Shown here: one piece after another, positions 43,401 to 51,600 of the stretch
How the letters are laid out: every line of letters starts with the position of its first letter
Position numbering within the stretch: the stretch's first letter is position 1
Origin: Mesorhizobium loti
GTDB lineage: Bacteria > Pseudomonadota > Alphaproteobacteria > Rhizobiales > Rhizobiaceae
Reading direction: 5' to 3'
Assembly: GCA_002356515.1 (NCBI GenBank)
Contig: AP017605.1
Coordinates: 1,364,001 to 1,428,000, forward strand
DNA: 64,000 nt
Notes under the pieces: generated by a model
The model's database searches: none
Told to the model about the DNA's origin: nothing
Seen by the model: the letters and a program-made list of their open reading frames with translations, nothing else
Made by a program: the position numbers and the translations under genes

Positions 43401-46400
43401 TCCACCTTGGCCGGGCTGGTGGTCACTGAAGGCAGGATGGCGGAGACATCCAGGCGGGCCTGCGTGCTCTCACCCGCCATCTTTGCCGACAAGGACTTGA
43501 CCTCGATCTTCACCGGGCTCTCAGCACTGCCGACCGTCAGCGGCAGGCTGGGGCCGGATGAGGTGAGATCCAGCGCAAAATCGCTGGCGCCGTTGGGATT
43601 GATGGTACCCGAAGCCGTGCCGGAGATCTTGTCACCGGTCAGCGTCGCATGGTCGAGGGCGACTCCGCCAGCCGAGGTATAGCTGCCGGCCGCATCGACA
43701 GCGAGTGGCCCGAGCCCGGCCTGGCGGGTCTGGCTGGTTTCGGCGCCGGCAAGCTGCGCATCGAACCGAACCTCCGGAGCAACCGGCATTCCCTTCACTT
43801 GCGCCGTACCACCGAGCGTACCCACGGCATCGAGGCCGGGCGAAAAATTATTGGCTAGAGCCGCCGGCAACGCGGAAAACTGCGCCGCAAGATCGAGCGT
43901 CTGGCCGGCGGTCCCAGACAGCATCACCGCACCGCCGCCGATATCGAGCGCCAGCTTGTCAATGCTGGTCGTGCCATTGGCGATGGTCAGCGTCGAGGGT
44001 TCAGCGATTGCCGCCTTGATGCCGCGCACCGTCGCTTCGCCCGAGGCGATCTCGACGCTAGTGGTGCTCTCGGCGATCTTCACCCGGCCGGCCGCGGTCG
44101 CCGGAATGCCTGCAATCGTGGCGCCGCCAGTGAAATTGGTCCAGTCTCCGTCGCGTTTCAGGTCGACGCCGATGCCGCTGACTTCGGTGGCGCCCGAGGT
44201 GACGCTGTCGGCCTTGATGGTGCCCGAAATCGCCGGCGCCTTGAGATAGTTGGCGATCAGCGCGTTGACGGCGATCGTCTTGGCCGTCACCTCGCCGCGC
44301 GCGATCGAGGTGCTCTTGGCATCGATGGTGACGGACGGCGCGTCGCCCTCCTTGGCGAAGTTGATGGTGCCGTTGATGTCACCCGTCACCTGCTGGCCGG
44401 CGAGTGCCGCCAACTGGTCGATTGCCGGTGCCGCCAGCGTCAACGTGCCGAGCGGCATGAACTTGTCGTCGAGCGCCAGGTCACCCGAAACCTTGTTGTC
44501 GCCGAGCGAGACCAGGAACCCGTTGATCGAGCGCTTGCCCTCGCTTGTCACCAGCGCCGCCTTGATGTCGAGCGGCTGGTCGTTGACCGCGCCGGTCAGC
44601 GAGACATTGGCCGAAGGGCTGGCTATGTCGGCCTTGCCGCTTGCCGTCAGCTTGATCGCCTTCACCGTCCGGCCCGAGGCCGTCAGGCTGTCGCTGTCGG
44701 CCGAGACGGTGAAATCCGGAGCCGAGCGCGGGCCGCTTGCCGACAGCGCGAAATCGACGCCACCGGCAACCGGCACGCCGACCATCGGCGACAGCACCGA
44801 AACATCGCCCAGCGTGCCCTTGATGTCGGCCTGGATATCGGTGCCTTGCGCGCTGGCGGTGCCGCTGGCGCTGAGCGAACCGGAGGTCAATGATATCGAA
44901 TTGGCGGCGAACGCCCCTTGCGGATCGCGCGTCGCGGCGGCCGAGAATTTCACCCGCTCGCCGAGCACCGAGCTGATCTGCGGCGGCAAGGCGGTCGACA
45001 CGGCGTCGGCATTCATCTTGAGCTGCATCGACAGATCGGCGAGCGCCACCGTCATGGTCAGCGAAGCGTTGAGCGCATCGGAGCGCAGCGTGCCCTGATC
45101 GATGGTGATGGCGTCCTTGCTCAGCGATCCCCCGAGGTCGACGTCGACCTTGCCGGTGATCAGCGGCGCCAGCGTCGCCACGTCGGTCCTCAGGCCACCC
45201 GCCGTCAGCTTGACGGCAAACGGCCCGGCGCGGCTCTGGATATCGAAGCCGTCGGAATGGATCTGCGCCGCAAGATCGTTGAGCTGGGTGCCGCCCGCCA
45301 CCACCGAAACCAGCGAGGCACCGATGTCGATGATCGGCGCCTTGCCGTCGCCAAAGGCGCGGGCGGTGATGTTCCGGATAACCACCGTGATCGGCTGTGC
45401 TGCATTGCCCACGGTGATCGGCACAGGTGCGCCTTTGGCGGCAATTTCAACCGACAGATCGCTGGCGCCGGCCGGGTCGGCAATGCCGGTCGCGGTGCCA
45501 TGTATGGCATCGCTTTCGATGCTGGCCCGGTCGACACTGATGCCGCCAGCTGTCGTGGCGGTGCCGGCGACGTCGAAGCTGGTTTTGCCGGCAAACAGCG
45601 GCCGCAGATTTTCCGGCAGGAAAGGCGCGAACGCGCCGTCGCCCTTGGCCTCGACGTGATTGCCCTTGTCGGTGAGTTGATGACGGCCCGTCAGCTGCGT
45701 GACGATCTTGCCGTCGACGATGAATGTGGCGATGCCGTTCCAGTTGGCAAGCGGTCCCGTGCCGGAGACGGCTATGTCGACCGGCGGCGTGTCGGGCAGC
45801 TTGAGCAGATTGGCGATGATACCACCTGCCGGCTCCGAAGCCTTGAGGTCGAGGTCGAGCCTGTTATCGGCCGGCGCAAAGTGGATCTTGGCGTCGACAT
45901 TGCCTTGCTTGCCGTCGTGGCGGGTGACGTTGAGCGTCGTCTCAACCGCCAGCGGCGCGGCATCGGCCTTGAGCATTCCCTTGGCGGCGAGTTCGGCGAT
46001 GCCGCTGCCGGCCAGCTGCTGGCCAAGGGCGATTTCCGGCAGGTCGATCTCTCTGATGTCGATGGAAACCGGCAGCGTCGTCGCGCCGCCACTCGGCGCC
46101 GGCGGGTGCGTGCCGGCCACCGGCAGGCGTGCCAGTTCGATGCGCTCGGCCGCGATGCGGTCGGCGGAGAAGTTTTTCGACAAAAGCGAAAGCGGCGACC
46201 AGTCGACGGCCACCTTGCGCGCCACCAGCCAGGCGCCCTGCCGGTCTTCCAACACGACATGATCGACGCTGAGCGCGCCCGACCAGATGCCGTCAATGCC
46301 GCTGACGGTGACCTTGCGGTCGTCGTTGGAGGCCAGCCGCGAAATGATGCCGGCGAGATTGTCGCGTCCGCGCTCGGTCTTGGTCAGCACGACCAACGCG

Positions 46401-46471
46401 CCGATCGCGCCCGCGACGACGATCAGCAGCGTGTAGAGGACAATGCGAAGGATGCGCCAGACCGTTTTCAT
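40415..46471 (-). CDS. tamB: TamB-like inner membrane AsmA/DUF490 protein with an internal duplication
   Basis: 2018 residues from the ATG at 46471, 2 nt after the tamA stop, hence coupled. One N-terminal membrane anchor (about 5-30) is followed by a long beta-helical periplasmic region, and the C-terminal TamB domain (about 1650-2018) has FTLQRGRLSILGKRLTF, ALPEDEVLAQLIFGRS and a final Tyr. Two tandem repeats of about 627 residues share blocks such as GDLALDDKF, NALIANYL/DALIANYL, VDLKRDGDW and FSPGLDA. This makes the protein much longer than E. coli TamB (about 1260). Role: phospholipid or outer-membrane protein transport across the periplasm with TamA. Confidence 0.9.
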   Translation of the reverse strand: MKTVWRILRIVLYTLLIVVAGAIGALVVLTKTERGRDNLAGIISRLASNDDRKVTVSGIDGIWSGALSVDHVVLEDRQGAWLVARKVAVDWSPLSLLSKNFSADRIAAERIELARLPVAGTHPPAPSGGATTLPVSIDIREIDLPEIALGQQLAGSGIAELAAKGMLKADAAPLAVETTLNVTRHDGKQGNVDAKIHFAPADNRLDLDLKASEPAGGIIANLLKLPDTPPVDIAVSGTGPLANWNGIATFIVDGKIVTQLTGRHQLTDKGNHVEAKGDGAFAPFLPENLRPLFAGKTSFDVAGTATTAGGISVDRASIESDAIHGTATGIADPAGASDLSVEIAAKGAPVPITVGNAAQPITVVIRNITARAFGDGKAPIIDIGASLVSVVAGGTQLNDLAAQIHSDGFDIQSRAGPFAVKLTAGGLRTDVATLAPLITGKVDVDLGGSLSKDAITIDQGTLRSDALNASLTMTVALADLSMQLKMNADAVSTALPPQISSVLGERVKFSAAATRDPQGAFAANSISLTSGSLSASGTASAQGTDIQADIKGTLGDVSVLSPMVGVPVAGGVDFALSASGPRSAPDFTVSADSDSLTASGRTVKAIKLTASGKADIASPSANVSLTGAVNDQPLDIKAALVTSEGKRSINGFLVSLGDNKVSGDLALDDKFMPLGTLTLAAPAIDQLAALAGQQVTGDINGTINFAKEGDAPSVTIDAKSTSIARGEVTAKTIAVNALIANYLKAPAISGTIKADSVTSGATEVSGIGVDLKRDGDWTNFTGGATIAGIPATAAGRVKIAESTTSVEIASGEATVRGIKAAIAEPSTLTIANGTTSIDKLALDIGGGAVMLSGTAGQTLDLAAQFSALPAALANNFSPGLDAVGTLGGTAQVKGMPVAPEVRFDAQLAGAETSQTRQAGLGPLAVDAAGSYTSAGGVALDHATLTGDKISGTASGTINPNGASDFALDLTSSGPSLPLTVGSAESPVKIEVKSLSAKMAGESTQARLDVSAILPSVTTSPAKVEGLVLALHSDAFDLRNRAGAVSGTVSVDKVGLDNAAIAPLIAGKVTAALNARLTSDGVAIDSGSLKSDALNSQVAGQVSLRDGAIDLKLSADAPSSALPAAARGMLGERAQISATLKRDPNGSINVDGLKLTSGALTAGGQASLADNKLAADIKGALSDISLLSKDAKGAIAFALNAQGPAMAPDLSLTVNSDRLLVAEREITGLKLIATGKADAANPAANVQLTGNVAGQALQGSAVLATADGKSAINGLLLSLGKNKISGDLALDDKFVPEGTISLDLPDIGPLAALALEKAEGDVRGTIAFTKNGAAPQVAIKAATGSITRGDLQAKAVSIDALIANYLAAPVISGKIRADTVTSGGTVISGIDVDLKRDGDWTGFSGGATVKGIPAKAAGRVKVANGTTTIELASGQATVQGIKAAIAQASTVSIANGTTTLDRLVLNLGGGTATVTGKVGQALDINATLAKVPMSLANSFSPGLDAAGSISGTVKVTGAPANPAVAFNIDAAGVQTSQTRGAGVGAVSVSSSGTFAGNKLTFNANVSDGGGLGLKGGGTVTTAGTPALVLDFNGAVPFGLLSQKLAAQGLALTGTANVNVQVRGPATSPVIGGSVNTSGARLVDARSGLAVNDLTADVSIGGGVARINRLTGTLSTRGSLSASGTVGINPAQGFPADLSIKLTDGRYTDGRVVTANLGGDLTIKGPLTSAPVVAGTVNLAKTVITVPDKLPGSLSALDVKHKNAPGAVRAQDKALRPATTSGKSGGSGLALDVTVNAPNQIFIQGRGVDAELGGSLRLTGPASSPQAVGTFTLQRGRLSILGKRLTFTEGTVGFSGSLVPYLNLTATTTTTSATVTIVVSGEATNPKFTFSSVPALPEDEVLAQLIFGRSMSNLSPLQIAQLAEAAAQLAGVGGSTSLLENLRSAIGVDDLDVTTDSQGGTAVSAGKYLNDRTYVTIQKGDKPGSGKATIDLNVGRGVKLRGEATDAGEAKGGIFYEKEY
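41815..45580 (-). repeat. Tandem intragenic duplication in tamB
   Basis: Two coding units of about 1.88 kb, at roughly 43700-45580 and 41815-43700, encode aligned segments: DRASIESDAIHG with DHATLTGDKISG, DVDLKRDGDWTGF with GVDLKRDGDWTNF, and NNFSPGLDAVG with NSFSPGLDAAG. They differ at many residues, so the duplication is old. Boundaries are estimated by eye. Confidence 0.75.
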
Positions 46472-46473
46472 CG

Positions 46474-48402
46474 TCAGAATGCCTGTCCGATGCCGGCATA
46501 GATACCGAAATGCGGATCGCTGGGATCGCGGTTGAGCGGCACGGCGGCATCGATGCGCAGCGGGCCGAACGGCGTCACGTAGCGCAGGCCGACGCCGGCA
46601 CCGACCTTGACGTCGGAGAAATTGGGAACCGACCTGGTCGACACCGTGCCGGCATCGAGGAACGGCACGATGCCGATCGTGTCGGTGACGGCGATACGCA
46701 TCTCGACCGAGGTCTCGAAGAAGGACAGGCCGCCGATCGGCTGGCCGGTGAAGTCCTTGGGGCCGATGCCCTGATAGGCATAGCCGCGCACCGAACCGCC
46801 ACCGCCGGAGTAGAAACGCCGGTCGGCCGGAACGTTCTCCAGCCCGGTGCCGACGATCGAGCCGGCGGCGACGCGCTCGGCCAGCACGAATTTCGAGGCC
46901 GTATCCAGCGACTGATAGGCCGATCCCTCGCCCTTCAGCTTGAGGAAGGCAGCACCACTCATAATGTCGTAGCTCGGCTCGGCATAGGCCAGCACCCGGA
47001 AGCCGCTGGTCGGGTTCAGCCTGCTGTCCCTGTTGTCGTAGACATATTGCAGCGGAATGCTGGCGATCAGATAGGTGTGCTTGCCGAAGGCATCCGTGAT
47101 CCTGGAATAGTCGAGCGCCACTTCGGCCGACACGGTCTGCTTCTTGTCCAGTTCGTAAGACAGGCCGGTGCTGCCCTTCACCGAGAAATGGTCGTACGCG
47201 TCCGGATGCTCGAGCACGGTCTTCACACTGGCAAAGAACTTCGATGCCGGCCCGATCACGCCGGGTTTCTCGAACATGATGCCGGCATTGTAGTTCAGCT
47301 CGGACAGATTGTTGTTGCCGATACCGCTGATGGCGCCGTCGATGCGCAGCTTTTCCGCGTGACCAAACAGATTGCGGTGCCCCCAATAACCTTCCAGACC
47401 AAGGCCTTCGGTATTCGAGAAGGTGCCGCCCAGCCCGAAATAGCGCGGCTTGCGTTCGCTGACCTGGACGCCGATCGGAATGTTGCCGTCGGCGTCGAGC
47501 TTGTCGGCTTCCTTGAACGTCACGCTGTTGAAGACCTCCAGCGCCAGCAGCCTGTCACGCGCGTCGCTGATCTCCTGCGGTGAGTACTGCTTGCCGCGCT
47601 TCAAGCCCGTCATGTACTCGGTGAAGTCGCGGTCGACCTTCTCGGTGCCTTCCACCGTGGTTGCGCCATAGCCGGCGACCGGCCCGGCGGCGACCGTCAA
47701 CGTCACGTCGAGCGTCGAGGTGGCATGGTCGGCGACGATCTGCCGATCGGTCACCTTGGCCAACGGCCTGCCCTGCTCCTTCAGCGTCCGCACGATCAGC
47801 GCCTCGGCCTTGAGCACCGCGCCGGACCCGGCGTCGCCACCCGATATCAGGCCATAATCGGCGCTCATCAGCCCCGCCGCGTCGCCTTCCAGCCTGATCG
47901 TGCCAAGCGTGAATTTGGGACCGGCGGCGATATTGATCGCCACCGGAATGGGCTGCGGCCCCTTGAATTCGGCGTCCGGCGGCAATTCGTCGATCGGCTT
48001 GCCGTCGATGGTGATGGTGACCACGCCCTCGTAACGGGCATCGGCGTAAAGGGCCGCGACCAGCTGTTCACGGTCGCTGCGCGCCTTGGCCATCAGCCCG
48101 AGCGAGCCCGAAACCGGGCGGTCCTCGTCGCTTTTCAGCGCCGAGGCGTTTTCAAGCTTCTTGATAAGGTCCTTGTCGGCATCGGGCGCCGTGATGGTCA
48201 CGGCATAGCGCAGCGGATCGACGATGTCGGCGTCCTCGTCGTTGGACGATCCCCACAGCTTGATGCCGAAAAGCTCGAAAGCAGCCGCAGGCTGTGATTC
48301 GGCAACCAGCGCGGTCGCGCACATCATGGCCAAAAGCAGGGTGCGCGGAAGCACGCGCCCTGGCGCGGTCCCCCCTGACATCTGCTCTTCATGCGCCGGC
48401 AT
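46474..48402 (-). CDS. tamA: TamA-like outer membrane Omp85 protein
   Basis: 642 residues from the ATG at 48402 (AGGT 7 nt upstream). A signal peptide (about 1-41, ending AAA) starts the export route. POTRA-like domains lie at about 60-330 with TIRLEGDAAG and TTVEGTEKVDRDF, and the membrane barrel at about 330-642 with YDNRDSRLNPTSGF and the Omp85 motif GGGGSVRGYAYQGIGP. The last residue is Phe, the barrel-assembly signal. It pairs with TamB encoded directly downstream. The ORF frame continuing through it in another frame is not coding. Confidence 0.92.
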   Translation of the reverse strand: MPAHEEQMSGGTAPGRVLPRTLLLAMMCATALVAESQPAAAFELFGIKLWGSSNDEDADIVDPLRYAVTITAPDADKDLIKKLENASALKSDEDRPVSGSLGLMAKARSDREQLVAALYADARYEGVVTITIDGKPIDELPPDAEFKGPQPIPVAINIAAGPKFTLGTIRLEGDAAGLMSADYGLISGGDAGSGAVLKAEALIVRTLKEQGRPLAKVTDRQIVADHATSTLDVTLTVAAGPVAGYGATTVEGTEKVDRDFTEYMTGLKRGKQYSPQEISDARDRLLALEVFNSVTFKEADKLDADGNIPIGVQVSERKPRYFGLGGTFSNTEGLGLEGYWGHRNLFGHAEKLRIDGAISGIGNNNLSELNYNAGIMFEKPGVIGPASKFFASVKTVLEHPDAYDHFSVKGSTGLSYELDKKQTVSAEVALDYSRITDAFGKHTYLIASIPLQYVYDNRDSRLNPTSGFRVLAYAEPSYDIMSGAAFLKLKGEGSAYQSLDTASKFVLAERVAAGSIVGTGLENVPADRRFYSGGGGSVRGYAYQGIGPKDFTGQPIGGLSFFETSVEMRIAVTDTIGIVPFLDAGTVSTRSVPNFSDVKVGAGVGLRYVTPFGPLRIDAAVPLNRDPSDPHFGIYAGIGQAF

Positions 48403-48673
48403 TAAGACAACCTAGGTTACAAAACTAAAATTGGAATGAAGTTCTGAAGCGCTCGTAAAGGGGCCACAATCCAATTGTCTGAAATAGGACGGGCTTGGAA
48501 TTCACACCTTTTGCGTCGCCGCAAGAATGCGTGATCCCCTGTCCTATGGAGGTACTACCGGTCATCGGCCGGAAAGGAAACCGTTGGCAGGCGGAACCCT
48601 GCCGCGTCCTGTGTTGACAAGCCTGACTGAAGCTTGAACATGCCTGGACGTCTGCAATTGTCTGGAGGGTGTT

Positions 48674-51600
48674 ATGGCAATGCGCGCGGCTCGTGGTCTG
48701 TCGATCCTGATCCTTCTCTTCTTCGCCTGGGCCAACGTCTTAGCCTGGAACAGCGTCGCGCAGGCGGCCGAGGCCCGGCGAATCGCAACGACGGACAATT
48801 CCGACTATTTCGGCTTTGATCTCCGATCCGACCAGAATGTCACCCTCGACCAGTGCAAGACGACATGCCTTGGCGATCCGGCCTGCCGCGCCTTTACCTA
48901 CAACACCAAGGCCAAATGGTGCTTTCTCAAATCCGACTACAATCAGCTGAAACCGTTCAGCGGCGCGATCGCCGGCAAGATCGTCAACATCGACGGCGAT
49001 CCCGATATCGGCGCCCCGCCGGAACTCGCCTTCTTCCCCAACTGGATGGCCGATCAGGCCCAGCAATACCGCAACAGGCTGCTTGGCCCGGCCTTTGACA
49101 AACCGACCGAAGGCATGGCGGCCCTGATCAGCTCCGCCGAACAGGCCATGCTGACGGGCGACCATCGCTCCGCCATGCAGAAATACGAGGCCGCGGTCTC
49201 GGTGATGCCCGACGATGGCCAGCTCTGGCTCAATCTGGCGCGTGAAACGCTGGCCGTGCAGCCCGCCGCCAACACCTCCGAAGCGTCCACCTTGCCGATG
49301 AACGCCACTTCGGCCGCTTTCAACGCCTATAAGCTCTTGCGCACCACCAAGACGCGCGCGGACGTGCTGGCGCTGCTTGGCGCCGGCCTCGACAAGCGCG
49401 ATCTCTACCGCCCAGCCTTGCAGGCCTATGAGGCGAGCCTTGCGCTGGTGACGTCGCCGGCCGTGCAGGCCGACTATGCGGACCTCAAGGCCCGCAAGGG
49501 TTTCCGTGTCATCGACCACAGTGTCGACGCCGACACCAGCGCGCCGCGCATCTGCGCGCAATTCTCCGAGGAACTGGTCAAGACCGGCGTCGACTATGCG
49601 CAGTTCGTGACCGTCGACAACGCGCCGCCGAAGGGCGTCGAGGCCAAGGACAAGCAGATCTGCGTCGAAGGGCTCGAACACGGCCAGCATTACGATGTCA
49701 CCTTCCGGGCCGGCTTGCCGGCGGCCATCGGCGAAGTGACCGCCGCTCCCGTGGTGCTGTCGATCTATGTACAGGACCGCGCCCCGTCCGCCCGCTTCAC
49801 CGGCGACAGTTTCGTGCTGCCGGCCGGCGCGCGCCGCGGCATTCCGGTCGTTACCGTCAACATGAACGCCGCCGAGATGAAGCTCTATCGCATCGGCGAC
49901 CGTTCGCTGGCGCAGCTTCTGTCGGGCTACCAGTTCCTGCACCAGCTCGACAGTTACGACATCTCCAACATTTCCGAGCAGATGGGCGCACCGGTCTGGC
50001 AGGGCCAGCTCGACATCGTCAACGAGCTCAACAAGGAGGTCACCACTTCCTTCCCGGTCGACCAGGCCCTGCCGCAGCGCAAGCCCGGCGTCTATGTGCT
50101 GACCGCCCAGGCCGTCAACGACAAGAGCGACGATTACGGTCAGATGGCCACACAGTGGTTCGTCGTCTCCGACATCGGCCTGTCGACCTATACCGGCCAG
50201 GACGGGCTCAATGTCTTTGCCCGTTCGCTGGGCTCCGCCAAGCCAATTGCCGGCGCCGAACTGACGCTGGTTGCCCGTAACAACGAGGTTCTCGGCACCG
50301 CGACGTCGGATGCCGACGGCCACGCCGTCTTCAATCCCGGCCTGACGCGCGGTGACGGTGGCATGGTGCCGGCCGTGCTGATGGCCAAGCAGGGCGACAA
50401 TGATTTCGTCTTCCTCGACATGTCCAAGGCCGGCTTCGACCTGTCCGACCGCGGCGTCACCGGACGCGCGGCGCCCGGCGCGCTCGACGTCTATGCCTGG
50501 ACCGAACGCGGCATCTACCGCGCCGGAGAGGATGTCCATGTCGCCGCCCTTGCCCGCGATGGCGCCGCCAGGGCGGTCGAGAACCTGCCGCTGACCTTCA
50601 TCTTCTCGCGCCCCGATGGCGTCGAGGACCGCCGCATCGTCAGCGACGGCGCTTCGGCCGGCGGCCACGCCGTCGACCTGCCGCTCGAACCCAACGCCAT
50701 GCGCGGCACCTGGTCGGTGTCGATCTACACCGATCCGAAGCAGCCGGCTGTCGCCAGCCAGATGTTCCTGGTCGAGGACTTTGTGCCGGATCGCATCGAA
50801 TTCGACATGAAGGCCGACAAGCAGGAAATCGAGCGCGGCGAAACCGCCAACATCAACATTGATGGCCGTTTCCTCTATGGCGCGCCGGCGGCGGGCCTGG
50901 CGCTGGAAGGCGAGTTGACGCTGTCGACGGCGCGCGACTGGGATCGCTTCCCCAACTTCTCCTTCGGCCTCGCTGACGAGCAGTCGGCGGAGCCCACGGT
51001 CACGCCGCTGACCAACCTGCCGGTGGTTGGCGATGACGGCAAGGCGACCTTCCCTGTTACCGTCGACCAGTTGCCCTCGACCACCAAGCTGGTCAACGGC
51101 AAGGTGACGGTGCGCATGCGCGAAACCGGTGGCCGCGCCATCGAGCGCTCGCTCAACATCAGCATTCGCCCGCAAGGCCATATGATCGGCATCCGTCCGG
51201 ATTTCGCCGATGATGAGGTGCCGCAGGGCGGCACGGCCAAGTTCAGCCTGATCGCGGTCGATCCGTCCGGCAAGCGCGAGGCGCTGAAAGGCGCGCAGTG
51301 GACGCTGGTCAAGGTCGAACGCAATTACCAGTGGTACCGCAACAACAACTCCTGGAATTACGAGCCGGTCACCTTGACCAAGTCGATCGCCAACGGCCAG
51401 ATCGACCTCAGCGCCGATGGCGACGCCACCGTCTCCGTGCCGGTCGACTGGGGCCAGTACCGGCTCGAGGTCGAGACCTCCGATCCCGAGGGGCCGGCCA
51501 CCAGCTATGAGTTCGACGCCGGCTGGTATGTCGCCTCGACCACCACCGAAACGCCTGACGGCCTGGAAATCGCCCTCGACAAGGACAATTATGCCGCGGG

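Noticed and set aside
46474..47386. The tamB frame stays open upstream through tamA, suggesting a 2323-residue protein
   Set aside because: The extra part overlaps tamA, whose Omp85 motifs and C-terminal Phe are clear; the upstream reading has no family signature, and the ATG at 46471 with a membrane anchor is a natural start.
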